64,000 nucleotides of DNA, from positions 1,762,001 through 1,826,000 of the forward strand of contig NZ_CP012369.1 in the NCBI RefSeq assembly GCF_001267405.1, in the 5' to 3' direction. The translations under genes and the position numbers were made by a program. The notes below the pieces were generated by a model that saw only the letters and a program-made list of their open reading frames with translations, ran no database searches and had not been told where the DNA came from. Source of the DNA: Moorella thermoacetica (GTDB taxonomy: Bacteria > Bacillota > DSM-521 > Neomoorellales > Neomoorellaceae). Shown piece after piece: positions 25,161-34,294 of the stretch. Every line of letters begins with the position of its first letter. Positions within the stretch are counted from its first letter, which is position 1.

Positions 25161-25320
25161 CCCGTCACCTCCATTCAGCTAGCATTTGGCAACCCTTTAT
25201 TTCCTTCAGAGTTTAGTTTAAGATTTCCGGGACTGCTTTATGTGCCGGGGTGTTCTTGACAAGAGCTAGCAAAAGGTGAAAAATATACCTTAAGAAAATG
25301 TAAATAAGGAGATGAGCAAC

Positions 25321-25893
25321 TTGGAACTGTACGAAGCCATCAAGACGCGGCGGAGCATCCGCAAGTTTAAACCCGACCCGGTGCCCAGGGAAGTAATAAC
25401 GAAAATCCTGGAGATGGCCACCTGGGCTCCCTCGGGCCTCAACTGGCAGCAATGGCACTTCCTGGTCGTCACCGGCCCCAAGAAGGACGAGGTGGCCCGG
25501 AGTTACGGCCGGATCGTTGAATTCGGTATGCCTCCGGCGGGCCAGCGTAGCCCCCAGCAGGAAGGCTTTTTGCAGTGGGCCAAAACCCTGGGCGGGGCGC
25601 CGGTGGTCATTGTAGCCCTGAGCCCGACCCACGGCCATCCTGCTCTCCGCAAAATGAACCTGGAAAGCGTGGCCGCCTCCTTCAGCCACCTGCTGCTGGC
25701 CGCCACCAGCGAGGGGCTGGGTACCTGCTGGATGACCGGACCCCTGAATAATGAGGCCGAGTTGCGCAAAGTCCTGGCCATTCCCGATGACAAGGAAATC
25801 GTCGCCATCACCCCCCTGGGTTACCCGGCTGAAAGCCCGGTAGCCGCACCCCGTAAAAAGCTGGATGAAGTGGTTACCTGGATCGGATTTTAA
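25321..25893 (+). CDS. Nitroreductase-family FMN flavoprotein
   Basis: A 190-residue nitroreductase-like protein. The N-terminus YEAIKTRRSIRKFKPDPVP carries the FMN phosphate-binding Arg residues, WAPSGLNWQQWHFLVV is the second FMN region, and GLGTCWMTGP and the end ITPLGYP are family hallmarks. The family reduces nitro-compounds, quinones or enones with NAD(P)H; some members have anabolic roles, so the substrate is open. TTG 25321 is preferred because AAGGAG lies nine bases upstream; an ATG at 25312 directly abuts that site. Confidence 0.88.
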   Translation: MELYEAIKTRRSIRKFKPDPVPREVITKILEMATWAPSGLNWQQWHFLVVTGPKKDEVARSYGRIVEFGMPPAGQRSPQQEGFLQWAKTLGGAPVVIVALSPTHGHPALRKMNLESVAASFSHLLLAATSEGLGTCWMTGPLNNEAELRKVLAIPDDKEIVAITPLGYPAESPVAAPRKKLDEVVTWIGF

Positions 25894-25919
25894 AAAAGGC
25901 GCCTAGCGGCGCCTTTTTT
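25892..25919 (+). terminator. Terminator downstream of nitroreductase gene
   Basis: AAAAAAGGCGCC-TAGC-GGCGCCTTTTTT is a perfect stem with a 4-base loop and T tract, directly after the stop codon. Confidence 0.92.
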
Positions 25920-26036
25920 GTTGCCCGGAAGTTCCACTGGCCTCTGTCATGTTACTCTTCCCCTTTTCTGCCGGTAGTTTTTAGGCGGCAGGCAAATTTG
26001 CGCCGGGCCCTGCCCGCAGGCGAGAACGGGTAAAGA

Positions 26037-27176
26037 TCAATAGACTACCTGGAGGAGCCAGTAGATGGTCCCGCTCTTCCAACCCATGTCCCAGGGGACA
26101 TGGTAACGGTCGGCCGTATGGCTGTCGACCAGGACATATCCGGCCGAGTCCCGGCCTACAACCACCGAGACATGGCTTAACTCGCCCCCTTCTTCATAAC
26201 CGATGATGTCACCCGGTTGCAGGGCGTTGACCGCCCCGTAGGGGTAATTAGAAGTGGACCGGGTTACTTCCTGGAAATCACCTCTTGCCAGGCGCACCGC
26301 CAGGCCGCTGTCCAGGAGGTAATAGACCAGGGCGGCTGCCTGGGCCCAGGCCTGGCTGCCCTCGCCGTTATGGTAATTCCAAACCCAGTCCCGGGGTATG
26401 CCGCCGGCTTCTTTGTCGCTCAAGACCTGGGAGGCAAAGCTGGCACAATCGCCGCCCAGGCCGGTAAAGTCACGGTAATTCCGGTTGTAGCGGCCGTCCC
26501 CGGGACCCAGGCGCACGCCGCTGTAGCGGTCGGCATAGACCACCGCCGCCTCACGGCGGTATTTACCCTTTACCGGCGGCGGCAGCGCCTTGCATACAGC
26601 CGTGCCGGGGGCGATTTCTGGTTTCAGGTCGTCGGTTTCAAAAGGGTCCCAGTACCAGTCGCGGTTGATCAGCCAGCGGCCGTCCCGCTTGACCAGCTCC
26701 ACCCAGTGGAGGGTACGAAACCCCATCCGGTTGACTGTTTCTTGCGGCTCCCCCTGGTGCCGGTAACTGAGGATCAGATGCTGGGATACCGAGGCCCAGC
26801 CCTTATCCCCTTCGCTACCGCTGTCGACAACGGCCAGGTCCAGGTGACTGCCAGTCAAGGTTACCTGGCGTTTTTGCAACCATTCCTGGACGTATTTAAT
26901 GCGGCCGATTTCATGGTTCAGGGCAAACCGGCCGCTGGTCGTCGTGGCATCATAAAAAGCCTCCAGCCCTTCATAATTACCGTTGACCAGGGCCCTGGCC
27001 CGGGCCGTAAAAATGGTTGTCAGGTGCTCCGTCAACTCCCCCGGGGCGGAAGGCGCTATTACCGGCAGGCCTTTCTGATTAAGCAGGAAAAAGACCATGC
27101 CGGCCAAGAGGATGACGCCTGAACCCGCCAGCTTCATCCACCGCCGGCGCAAGAATAAAACCCGGACCACCTTCAT
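26037..27176 (-). CDS. Membrane-anchored amidase-domain protein (NlpC-like fold)
   Basis: About 379 residues. A transmembrane anchor at residues 17-33 is followed by an extracytoplasmic domain and, from about residue 210, a putative amidase domain (Amidase_6 type): AAVVYADRYSGVRLG, then GGDCASFASQVL with the likely catalytic Cys, ELSHVSVVVG with the likely His, and a closing IYWLLQ. Such proteins are thought to act on cell-wall peptides, often during sporulation. The start is uncertain: ATG 27176 abuts GAGGGGG, while GTG 27167 would have a better spacing and ATG 27194 would add six residues. Confidence 0.8.
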   Translation of the reverse strand: MKVVRVLFLRRRWMKLAGSGVILLAGMVFFLLNQKGLPVIAPSAPGELTEHLTTIFTARARALVNGNYEGLEAFYDATTTSGRFALNHEIGRIKYVQEWLQKRQVTLTGSHLDLAVVDSGSEGDKGWASVSQHLILSYRHQGEPQETVNRMGFRTLHWVELVKRDGRWLINRDWYWDPFETDDLKPEIAPGTAVCKALPPPVKGKYRREAAVVYADRYSGVRLGPGDGRYNRNYRDFTGLGGDCASFASQVLSDKEAGGIPRDWVWNYHNGEGSQAWAQAAALVYYLLDSGLAVRLARGDFQEVTRSTSNYPYGAVNALQPGDIIGYEEGGELSHVSVVVGRDSAGYVLVDSHTADRYHVPWDMGWKSGTIYWLLQVVY

Positions 27177-27339
27177 CCCCCTCGCGATCAACATCGTTAA
27201 TGTATATTCATCAAGGGAAAAAGATAAGACCCCTGCACGGGGTCATTGAAAACGGTGGTACCGGGTTTTACCATTGTTGTAGCGGGCCTCCAAGGGGATA
27301 TCAACAGTCTTTACAGGAAGCATTTCCCCGAAAAATAGT

Positions 27340-27384
27340 AAATCCTCCTTAAAACTGTACGCCACAGTTTTAAGGAGGATTTTT
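27340..27384. terminator. Terminator of tRNA-Leu(GAG)
   Basis: AAATCCTCCTTAAAACTGT and ACAGTTTTAAGGAGGATTT form a perfect 19-base stem with a 5-base loop. T-rich runs follow on both strands; it lies 45 bases downstream of the tRNA on the minus strand. Confidence 0.85.
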
Positions 27385-27428
27385 GTTAGGCGCATGGTGC
27401 CGATCAGGCACCCCTTTGCAATCAATAC

Positions 27429-27513
27429 TGGTGCGGCGAGCGGGACTTGAACCCGCACGGGTGTACCCATACGCCCCTCAAACGTACGCGTCTGCCGGTT
27501 CCGCCATCGCCGC
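27429..27513 (-). tRNA. tRNA-Leu (GAG)
   Basis: An 85-base class II tRNA with encoded CCA. The acceptor GCGGCGA pairs with TCGCCGC, the anticodon loop TTTGAGG holds GAG, a long variable arm (GCGTATGGGTACACCCGT region) is present and the T-arm GCGGGTTCAAGTCCCGC is intact. Confidence 0.96.
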
Positions 27514-27527
27514 ATTTGGCAAGGTTT

Positions 27528-27556
27528 ATTATAAACTCTCCTGCTGTTCCTGTCAA
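27528..27556 (-). promoter_or_regulatory. Perfect consensus promoter of tRNA-Leu(GAG)
   Basis: On the minus strand TTGACA and TATAAT are spaced by exactly 17 bases, 14 bases before the mature 5' end of the tRNA. Confidence 0.92.
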
Positions 27557-27595
27557 GTAATTGCCGGGTTTATATCCCCTGCCGGCCCGCCGGAG

Positions 27596-28636
27596 CTATT
27601 TCAACTGCACCAGCCGGGGATTGGGAATGATCCCCGGCAGGCGGCCGCGTTTGGCCACCGGGCGGCCGTCGACCTCCTTTAAGTCCATGGTCATATCAAT
27701 GGGGGCCGCGCCGGAAATATAGCTGCCCACGCCGAAGGCGTCGGCCCCGGCTTCGATAAGGGTCCGGATACGTTCCGGCGTCAGGCCTCCGGAGACAAAA
27801 ATCCCCACATGGTTAAAGCCGGCCATATCCAGGCGATAGCGCACTTCCCGGACCAGTTCCGGGGTGACGCCGCCTCGCTCGCTGGGGGTATCCAAACGTA
27901 CCCCGGCCAGGGCCGGCCCCAGGGCACTGGCTACCCGCAGGGCCTCTTCAGCCTCATCTTTAAAGGTGTCGATCAGGATGGTCCGCTTGGCGTCAGGGGG
28001 CATGAGGCGGTCGTAGGCCAGGGCCCCCTCGACTGTATCGCCGATGATCAGGAATACCGCATGGGGTACCGTTCCCTGGGGCTCCCGGCCGGCCAGTTTG
28101 GCCGCCAGGATGCAACTCGCCCCGTCGGCGCCGCCGACAATGGCCGCCCGCTCCATGACCGGCGCCACCGCCGGGTGAACGTGGCGCGCCCCGAAGCAGA
28201 CAAAGGGATGTTCACCAGCCGCTTCCCTGATTTCCCGGGCCGCCGTAGCCCAGCCGCTGGAGCTGGCCAGCATTCCCAGCAAGGTAGTTTCAAAGAGGCC
28301 AAACTCGCTATAGGGACCCTGGATGCGCATGACCACCTCTTTCGGCTCAAAGGGGCTCCCCTCCGGCAGGCCGTAAACGGTCACCTTTTTGTCCCGCAAA
28401 AGCTCCAGGACCTCATTGACCCCGCAGAGGATCCCGGCCCGGCGGGGAAAGATCTCGGCCGTAACTACCGTGTCGACCTTGCCCAGGCTTTTAAGAATCT
28501 CATAGGTGCGGACAAAATAAATATCCGTAGTCGCCCCGCTGGCAATCTCCCCGTGCTCGGCCGAATAGAACCGCCGGTCCGGTTTGACCTCTAATTGTTG
28601 TACCTGCTCCAGGGAAGTGATGACCTCGGTCCCCAT
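27596..28636 (-). CDS. Nicotinate phosphoribosyltransferase
   Basis: A 346-residue type II phosphoribosyltransferase making nicotinate mononucleotide from nicotinate and PRPP in NAD salvage. Motifs are TDIYFVRTYEIL near the N-terminus, GARHVHPAVAPVMERAA, IDTFKDEAEEAL and VRLDTPSERGG, with FVSGGLTPERI and FGVGSYIS closing the barrel. This is the shorter form known from archaea and thermophilic bacteria. ATG 28636 is preferred because GAGGAG lies nine bases upstream; an ATG 10 codons earlier lacks a site. It stands alone between the lytic transglycosylase gene and tRNA-Leu. Confidence 0.9.
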   Translation of the reverse strand: MGTEVITSLEQVQQLEVKPDRRFYSAEHGEIASGATTDIYFVRTYEILKSLGKVDTVVTAEIFPRRAGILCGVNEVLELLRDKKVTVYGLPEGSPFEPKEVVMRIQGPYSEFGLFETTLLGMLASSSGWATAAREIREAAGEHPFVCFGARHVHPAVAPVMERAAIVGGADGASCILAAKLAGREPQGTVPHAVFLIIGDTVEGALAYDRLMPPDAKRTILIDTFKDEAEEALRVASALGPALAGVRLDTPSERGGVTPELVREVRYRLDMAGFNHVGIFVSGGLTPERIRTLIEAGADAFGVGSYISGAAPIDMTMDLKEVDGRPVAKRGRLPGIIPNPRLVQLK

Positions 28637-28715
28637 TAGTATCCACTCCTCGACGCCAGAATTCATTTTACCAGAGGTTTCCCTATATTATTCGGCCTCC
28701 GGCGGCGATTCCCTG

Positions 28716-29264
28716 CTAGCGAACGTCAGAATATAAAAATCGATAGATACGGTAATCCCGCAGGACCTTGCGGACGAACTCCCGGGTTTCGGGAAAGGGT
28801 ATCTGCCGCAGGTTGCCGTAACTCCCGTCCCAGACGCCGCTATCCAGCCACTCATGGACGTGGCCGCGGCCGCCGTTATAGGCCGCCAGGGCCGGGTTGA
28901 CATCGCCAAATTCATCCAGAAGGCGGGCCAGGTACCAGCTGCCCAGGCGCAGGTTGTAGTCCGGCTCGTAGAGCCTGTCCGGTGCAAAGGGCATACCCAG
29001 GTGTCCCGCCGCCAGCCGGGCGGTTTCCGGCATGAGCTGCATCAAACCCATGGCCCCCTGTTCGGACCTGGCCCGGGGGTCGAACTTGCTTTCCACCCTG
29101 GCTACGGCAGCCACCAACAGTGGGTCCAGCCCTTCCCGGTGGGCGTAGGTCGTAATACTATCGCGGTAGGGTAAAGGATAAAGTAACCGGCCGGCCCGGG
29201 GCAGGAGAAAAGCGAGAAGGGCCAGCAAAAAAAGCAGCCACAGTAAACGCCTTCCTAAACCCAT
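28716..29264 (-). CDS. Membrane-anchored lytic transglycosylase (SLT domain)
   Basis: A 182-residue GH23-type enzyme cleaving peptidoglycan glycan strands outside the cell. The N-terminal membrane anchor is residues 6-24. Catalytic motif I is ARVESKFDP with the essential Glu (about residue 58), motif II is GAMGLMQLMPETA and motif III is ALAAYNGG. The start overlaps coaE by 10 bases and GGAGG precedes ATG 29264, so it ends the polA-mutM-ytaF-coaE transcript. Confidence 0.92.
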   Translation of the reverse strand: MGLGRRLLWLLFLLALLAFLLPRAGRLLYPLPYRDSITTYAHREGLDPLLVAAVARVESKFDPRARSEQGAMGLMQLMPETARLAAGHLGMPFAPDRLYEPDYNLRLGSWYLARLLDEFGDVNPALAAYNGGRGHVHEWLDSGVWDGSYGNLRQIPFPETREFVRKVLRDYRIYRFLYSDVR

Positions 29265-29893
29265 GGGGCACCTCCGGGCTCTGGATCATCTGCCAGGTGG
29301 CGCTGCAGTTCCTGCCAGGCCGCCCGGACGGAAGCCCGGGTAGCCTCCAGGTCACCGCCGGTGGGAATCACCCTGGTGGCCCGGCGCAACCTGGCTGTCT
29401 CTTCACCTTGAGCCCGGAGGCGGCTCTCTGCCTCAGCCAGGGAGAGCTTGTCCCTGGCCATCAACCTCTTTAAGCGCACCGGAGCCGGGGCGGTGACTGC
29501 CCAGACGGCATCCACCATCCCCTCCATCCCGGCTTCAAACAACAGGGGCGCCTCAATCACCACTATTGCTTCCGGGTTGGCCCGGCGCAAATCTTCCAAA
29601 CGCTTCTGGACCAGCTCCCGGATCCTGGGGTGGGTGATGGCATTTAATAGTTCCCTGGCGGTAGCGTCATTAAAAATAATCCGAGCTAAGGCCGGCCTGT
29701 CCAGCTGGCCGTCAGGTCGCAGGACCCGGGGGCCAAAGGCGGCCACAATCTCCCGGTAGGCGGGGCGGCCGGGGGCCACTACCTCCCTGGCTACCCGGTC
29801 GGTATCGATTATAATTGCTCCCAGGTCCTTGAGAATACCGGCTACGGTACTCTTGCCGCTGGCAATACCACCGGTAAGACCGATAATAAACAT
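29255..29893 (-). CDS. coaE: Dephospho-CoA kinase
   Basis: A 212-residue kinase performing the last step of coenzyme A synthesis. The P-loop GLTGGIASGKST is at residue 6, DTDRVAREVV follows, then the HPRI lid region and VIEAPLLFEAGMEG. ATG 29893 is chosen because the family begins MFIIGLTGG and a GGAGTGCGAGGG site precedes it. It lies 11 bases after ytaF. Confidence 0.95.
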   Translation of the reverse strand: MFIIGLTGGIASGKSTVAGILKDLGAIIIDTDRVAREVVAPGRPAYREIVAAFGPRVLRPDGQLDRPALARIIFNDATARELLNAITHPRIRELVQKRLEDLRRANPEAIVVIEAPLLFEAGMEGMVDAVWAVTAPAPVRLKRLMARDKLSLAEAESRLRAQGEETARLRRATRVIPTGGDLEATRASVRAAWQELQRHLADDPEPGGAPWV

Positions 29894-29904
29894 CCCTCGC
29901 ACTC

Positions 29905-30528
29905 CTATAATCGCCAGAGGCCAATGGCGATTAAGATTAAACCCGGTATAGCCGCTCCCCGCCAGCCGAGATTCTCCAGCCCCCAGTATTCCCCCAGGAA
30001 GAGCCCCGCTCGCACCAGGAGTAGCTGGCACAGGCCTATACACAGGGGGGCCAGAAAGAGGGAAAAGCCGGCGGCTGCGGCGCCGATGCCTGTTCCCAGG
30101 GCGTCCAGAGCCAGGGCCAGGCCCAGGGTCAAAGCCTCCTGGCTGCTGATGCTCCCGGAAAGGTCGCGGTCGGCCCGGGATGGTTCTTTTAAGATTTGAA
30201 TCACCAGGCCCAGCCGGGGCAGGCGGAAGCGCAGCAGGGTCTGTTCCTCCGCGCCGGCCCCTTCCCTTTTCAGGTAGGCCTCTAAGATAATAACTAAACC
30301 CAGGGTTAATAATATACCCGCCCCCAGGCGCCCGGCAAGGACCGGATTAAATACCATGGTTATCAAGTGCCCGGCTGCCATAGAAAGGAAGCTGGCAACT
30401 ACAGAAACCATGGCTACCAGGACCAGGGAAAGCCAGGGTAACTTGATCTTTCTGAGACCGTAAGCCAACCCTACACCCAGGCCATCCAGGCTAATGGCAA
30501 GGGCCAGGAATATCGTTGCCAGAAACAT
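29905..30528 (-). CDS. ytaF: Sporulation-associated membrane protein YtaF
   Basis: A 207-residue polytopic membrane protein related to the MntP/YtaF family. It has two halves of three helices each, with the conserved acidic motifs LAISLDGLGVGLAYG at the start and LALALDALGTGIG at residue 145. MntP members export manganese; YtaF function is not established but is linked to sporulation by genome context. The block mutM-ytaF-coaE is a common Firmicute arrangement. Confidence 0.87.
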   Translation of the reverse strand: MFLATIFLALAISLDGLGVGLAYGLRKIKLPWLSLVLVAMVSVVASFLSMAAGHLITMVFNPVLAGRLGAGILLTLGLVIILEAYLKREGAGAEEQTLLRFRLPRLGLVIQILKEPSRADRDLSGSISSQEALTLGLALALDALGTGIGAAAAGFSLFLAPLCIGLCQLLLVRAGLFLGEYWGLENLGWRGAAIPGLILIAIGLWRL

Positions 30529-30681
30529 GGTAAATTATCCCACCCTTTACCCTGTTGTTCCCTAAACAATATACGCACTCAGGTGGGATTCGTGCCTGTC
30601 ATGTTCTGGCCACGGCCCCTGCCCTTTTTCTTGTACCAGGAGCAGGGCAGGTCTCCCCGGGCGCCGGTCAACTGCCAGGGG

Positions 30682-31506
30682 TTATACCTGGCAGCGGGGG
30701 CAAAAATGGGTGCTGCGGCCGCCGAGGCGCACCCTCTCCAGGGGTTGCCCGCAGCGGGGGCATGGTCGGCCTGTCCGGCCATAAACCTGGAGGTGCTCCT
30801 GGTTGCTCCCCTGGCGGCCGCTGCCGTCAACATAATCCCTGATTGAGGTGCCACGGTTGGCAATCCCCTGCTCCAGGACCCTTTGCATAGCCCCGCGCAG
30901 GCGAGCCACCTCCTCATGATTCAGGGAGGCCGCCGGGCGCCGGGGGTCGATGCCGGCGGCAAAAAGCATCTCATCGGCATAGATATTGCCGATCCCGGCC
31001 ACCAGGCGCTGGTCCAGGAGGACCTGTTTAATTGGCCTGCGCCGGCCGGCTAGAATAGCCGCCAGGGCCAGGGCGTCAAAGGCCGGGTCCAGGGGCTCCG
31101 GCCCCAGGTCCCGCAAGCCGGGCAGCGTTTCTACCTCCGCCTTCGCGGCCAGGTAGAGACGGCCGAAGCGGCGGGTGTCTACAAAGCGTAAAGAAGGTCC
31201 CCCAGCCAGGCTAAAAACGACGTGGGTATGGGGAGCCAGGGGGGCTGCCCCTTCAGTAAAAACCAGGCGCCCGGTCATGCGCAGGTGAACCACCAAACAG
31301 TATTCTCCTGAAAGATGCACCAGTAGGTACTTGCCCCGCCGGTCCAGGCCGGTAATAATCCTGCCGGCCAGTAACCGGCTGAAGGTCTCCGGGTCGGGGG
31401 CAGCAATAACGCCAGGGTGGTAGACCTCCACCCTGGCGATTTTTTGCTCCCGTAAGCAGGGAGTCAGTGTCCGTTTAATGGTTTCTACTTCGGGTAGTTC
31501 GGGCAT
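30682..31506 (-). CDS. mutM: Formamidopyrimidine-DNA glycosylase (Fpg)
   Basis: A 274-residue bifunctional base-excision repair enzyme removing 8-oxoguanine and formamidopyrimidines. The N-terminal PELPEVETI supplies the catalytic Pro and Glu, RRGKYLLVHL the Lys, QRLVAGIGNIYADEML the helix-two-turn-helix, and CPRCGQPL ... FCPRCQ the C-terminal zinc finger. ATG 31506 is required so that Pro follows Met. It begins seven bases after the polA stop. Confidence 0.97.
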   Translation of the reverse strand: MPELPEVETIKRTLTPCLREQKIARVEVYHPGVIAAPDPETFSRLLAGRIITGLDRRGKYLLVHLSGEYCLVVHLRMTGRLVFTEGAAPLAPHTHVVFSLAGGPSLRFVDTRRFGRLYLAAKAEVETLPGLRDLGPEPLDPAFDALALAAILAGRRRPIKQVLLDQRLVAGIGNIYADEMLFAAGIDPRRPAASLNHEEVARLRGAMQRVLEQGIANRGTSIRDYVDGSGRQGSNQEHLQVYGRTGRPCPRCGQPLERVRLGGRSTHFCPRCQV

Positions 31507-31513
31507 TTTCCTT

Positions 31514-34171
31514 TTACTCCTTATACGGCTCCAGGTCATACCAGTTGGGCCCGGCCTTTAAATCTACCTGGAGGGGGACCTGGAGTTCCAGGGTATGCTC
31601 CATGGTATCCTTGACCAGGCCGGCCACGGCCGGCAGGTCGTCATCCGGGACATCAAAGATGAGTTCGTCGTGGACCTGGAGGATCATACGCGCGGCCGGG
31701 TATTGTGCCTCCAGGAGGCGAAAGATTTTCACCATGGCCATCTTGATGATGTCGGCGGCCGTGCCCTGGATAGGCGTATTCATGGCCGTGCGCTCGCCAA
31801 AGCTGCGGACATTGCGGTTGGAGCTAAAGAGGTCCGGCAGATAACGGCGGCGGCCCAGGAGGGTGGTGACATAGCCCTCCTGCCGCGCCCGGGCTACGAT
31901 CTCCTCCAGATAGGCCTTGACGCCCCGGTAACGCCGAAAGTAACGTTCGATATAATCGTGGGCTTCGCTGCGGCTTATCCCCAGATCCCGGCTCAGGCCG
32001 TAGTCGCTGATGCCGTAGACAATACCGAAGTTCACCGCCTTGGCGCTGCGGCGCATAGCCGGCGTCACTTCACCAAGGGGGACGCCGAAGACCTCGGCCG
32101 CAGTCCGGGCGTGGATATCCTCCCCCCGGCGAAAGGCTGCAATCATGGCTTCATCGCCGGAAATATGGGCCAGGATGCGCAGCTCGATCTGGGAGTAGTC
32201 GGCGGCCAGGAGCAACCGGCCGGGACCGTGGGGTACAAAGGCCTTGCGCAGGCGCCGGCCCAGTTCCAGGCGCACCGGGATATTCTGGAGATTGGGCTCG
32301 CTGCTGGAGAGGCGGCCGGTGGCCGTCACCGTCTGGTTAAAGCTGGTATGCAGGCTCCCCGTGCGGGGATTGACCAGGGGTTTAAGACCATCCACATAGG
32401 TCGATTTCAGTTTGGCCAGCTGGCGGTACTCGACCAGTTTGGCGGCTATGGGGTGCCTGCAGGCCAGTTCCTCCAGGACGGCGGCATCGGTAGAAAAACC
32501 GGTCTTGGTACGCTTTACCGGCGGCAGTCCGAGCTTTTCAAAGAGTATAACGGCCAGCTGCTTGGGGGAATTCAGGTTAAACTCTTCCCCGGCCAGCTCG
32601 TAGATGGCCTCTGTGAGGGCGGCCAGCCCACCCTCCAGCTCTATTCCCATGAGATCCAGGGTTTCCATGTTGACGGCCACGCCGTAGCTTTCCATGGCCC
32701 CTAGGACCCGGGTCAGGGGCAACTCCACCCGCCGGTAGAGGTTCTCCATCCCGGCAACCTGGAGTTTACTGGCCAGTTCCCGGTGGAGCAACCTGATGAC
32801 AGCGGCCCGCCGGGCCGCTGCCAGTTGCGGGGAATCCCCCTCCACCAGGGCCAGGTTCAAGTGTTCCAGGCAGAGTTCGGGCAGGTCATGGCGCGAGGCC
32901 GAGGGGTTTAAGAGATAACCGGCCACCATAGTATCGCCGCCGGGGTCGGCAACCCCCGCCCCGGCATTGCTGAACCAGACCAGGGCCCTTTTGGCGTCGT
33001 GGAAGATGGGGTTGACCCGGAGCAATGGTTCCAGGGTACCGGCCAGGGCGGCAGGCTCTATCCCGGCTGTACCCAGAACCGCCACCCCATCCTCCCAGGC
33101 CAGCCCTACGGCGACGGCTGCGGCCTCCAGGTAGCTGGGATTATTAAGAATCAATTCCAGGGCCACATCCGTCTTCCCGACCAACCTGGCCACCAGTTCC
33201 GCCAGTTCTTCCAGGCTGTCCAGGGTGAGTGGGTCCGGCAGCGACAGTCCCCGGACAGCAGTCGTTTCTTGCGAGGCCTTCTTGCCTTCCTGTTCCATGG
33301 CCCTGAGGACGTCCTTGACCAGACTGTGGAACTCCAGTTCTTTATAAAGGGCCAGGACGGCCTCGTAGTCCGGCGACTGGTTGCAGCACCCTGCCAGGTC
33401 GAGGGTCACAGGAGCCTGGCAGTCAATTGTGGCCAGGCGCCGGGCCAGGCGCGCCTGGTCGGCGAAGGTCACCAGGTTCTCCGCTACCCGGCGTCCTTTT
33501 ATCTCCCCGCTGTGGGCCAGGACTCCTTCCAGGTCGCCGTACTGGCGGACGAGCTGGACGGCCGTTTTCTCCCCCACCCCCGGTACGCCGGGAATATTAT
33601 CCGAGGCGTCGCCCATCAGGGCCTTGACGTCAATGAGCTGCTCCGGTTCCAGGCCATAGTTTTTCTTGATTGCTTCCCGGTCGATGACCTCTACCTGGGA
33701 AAGGCCGCGCCGCATAAGGAGGACCTTCACCCGTTCTCCCACTAGTTGCAGGGCGTCGCGGTCCCCGGTGAGGATGAGGACTTCCAGGCCCGTGGCGGCG
33801 CCCTGGCGGCTTAAGGTGCCGATAAGGTCGTCGGCTTCGTAGCCCTCAACCTCACAACTGGCCAGGTTCCAGGCTGCCAGGAGGCGTTTGACCAGGGCAA
33901 ACTGGGGCCTGAGCTCAGGGTCGGTCTCCGGCCGGGTTCCTTTATATTCATCGTACAGTTCGTTACGAAAGGTAACCTTACTATGGTCAAAGGCGACAAT
34001 AATATAATCGGGTTTAAACATCTCCCTGGCCTTTTGCAACATGGTTGCAAAGCCGTAGACGGCATTGGTGCGAATACCTTCCCTGGTCTGCAGGGGGGGC
34101 AGGGCATGAAAAGCCCGGTGAATGACGCTGTTGCCGTCGACCAGGAGAAGTCTAGCGGTTTTGGTGGGCAT
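31514..34171 (-). CDS. polA: DNA polymerase I
   Basis: An 885-residue polymerase for Okazaki fragment processing and repair. Residues 1-290 form the 5'-3' exonuclease (LLLVDGNSVIHRAFHALP, GDRDALQLVG, GVGEKTAVQLV). The middle domain lacks the DxE metal ligands of the proofreading exonuclease: the expected site reads VALELILNNPSY, so 3'-5' activity is probably absent, as in Bacillus/Geobacillus and Thermus enzymes. Polymerase motifs are AADYSQIELRILAHISGDE (A), RRSAKAVNFGIVYGISDYGL (B) and QVHDELIFDVP (C). AGAAGGGTG precedes ATG 34171. It heads the polA-mutM-ytaF-coaE-slt transcript. Confidence 0.97.
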   Translation of the reverse strand: MPTKTARLLLVDGNSVIHRAFHALPPLQTREGIRTNAVYGFATMLQKAREMFKPDYIIVAFDHSKVTFRNELYDEYKGTRPETDPELRPQFALVKRLLAAWNLASCEVEGYEADDLIGTLSRQGAATGLEVLILTGDRDALQLVGERVKVLLMRRGLSQVEVIDREAIKKNYGLEPEQLIDVKALMGDASDNIPGVPGVGEKTAVQLVRQYGDLEGVLAHSGEIKGRRVAENLVTFADQARLARRLATIDCQAPVTLDLAGCCNQSPDYEAVLALYKELEFHSLVKDVLRAMEQEGKKASQETTAVRGLSLPDPLTLDSLEELAELVARLVGKTDVALELILNNPSYLEAAAVAVGLAWEDGVAVLGTAGIEPAALAGTLEPLLRVNPIFHDAKRALVWFSNAGAGVADPGGDTMVAGYLLNPSASRHDLPELCLEHLNLALVEGDSPQLAAARRAAVIRLLHRELASKLQVAGMENLYRRVELPLTRVLGAMESYGVAVNMETLDLMGIELEGGLAALTEAIYELAGEEFNLNSPKQLAVILFEKLGLPPVKRTKTGFSTDAAVLEELACRHPIAAKLVEYRQLAKLKSTYVDGLKPLVNPRTGSLHTSFNQTVTATGRLSSSEPNLQNIPVRLELGRRLRKAFVPHGPGRLLLAADYSQIELRILAHISGDEAMIAAFRRGEDIHARTAAEVFGVPLGEVTPAMRRSAKAVNFGIVYGISDYGLSRDLGISRSEAHDYIERYFRRYRGVKAYLEEIVARARQEGYVTTLLGRRRYLPDLFSSNRNVRSFGERTAMNTPIQGTAADIIKMAMVKIFRLLEAQYPAARMILQVHDELIFDVPDDDLPAVAGLVKDTMEHTLELQVPLQVDLKAGPNWYDLEPYKE

Positions 34172-34204
34172 TAATCACCCTTCTTTTAGCTTAGAACTGC
34201 TTAT

Positions 34205-34233
34205 ATTTTATCTTTTTCCCCTGCCGGAAGCAA
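34205..34233 (-). promoter_or_regulatory. Promoter of polA operon
   Basis: On the minus strand TTGCTT and TAAAAT are spaced by 17 bases, 33 bases before the polA ATG. Confidence 0.65.
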
Positions 34234-34262
34234 TTAACTGGCGGGGATCAGCAAACAGAAAT

Positions 34263-34294
34263 TTTAAAACCGCCCTCAAGGCGAGGGCGGTTTA
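34263..34294 (-). terminator. Terminator overlapping the 3' end of the anti-sigma gene
   Basis: On the minus strand AAACCGCCCTC-GCCTT-GAGGGCGGTTTTAAAATTT. The 5' arm encodes the last residues of the anti-sigma protein and its TGA lies at the loop, so translation runs into the stem. Confidence 0.85.

Noticed and set aside
27243-27515. 90-codon minus-strand frame over tRNA-Leu(GAG)
   Set aside because: It is read through the tRNA and its terminator hairpin; no family resemblance.
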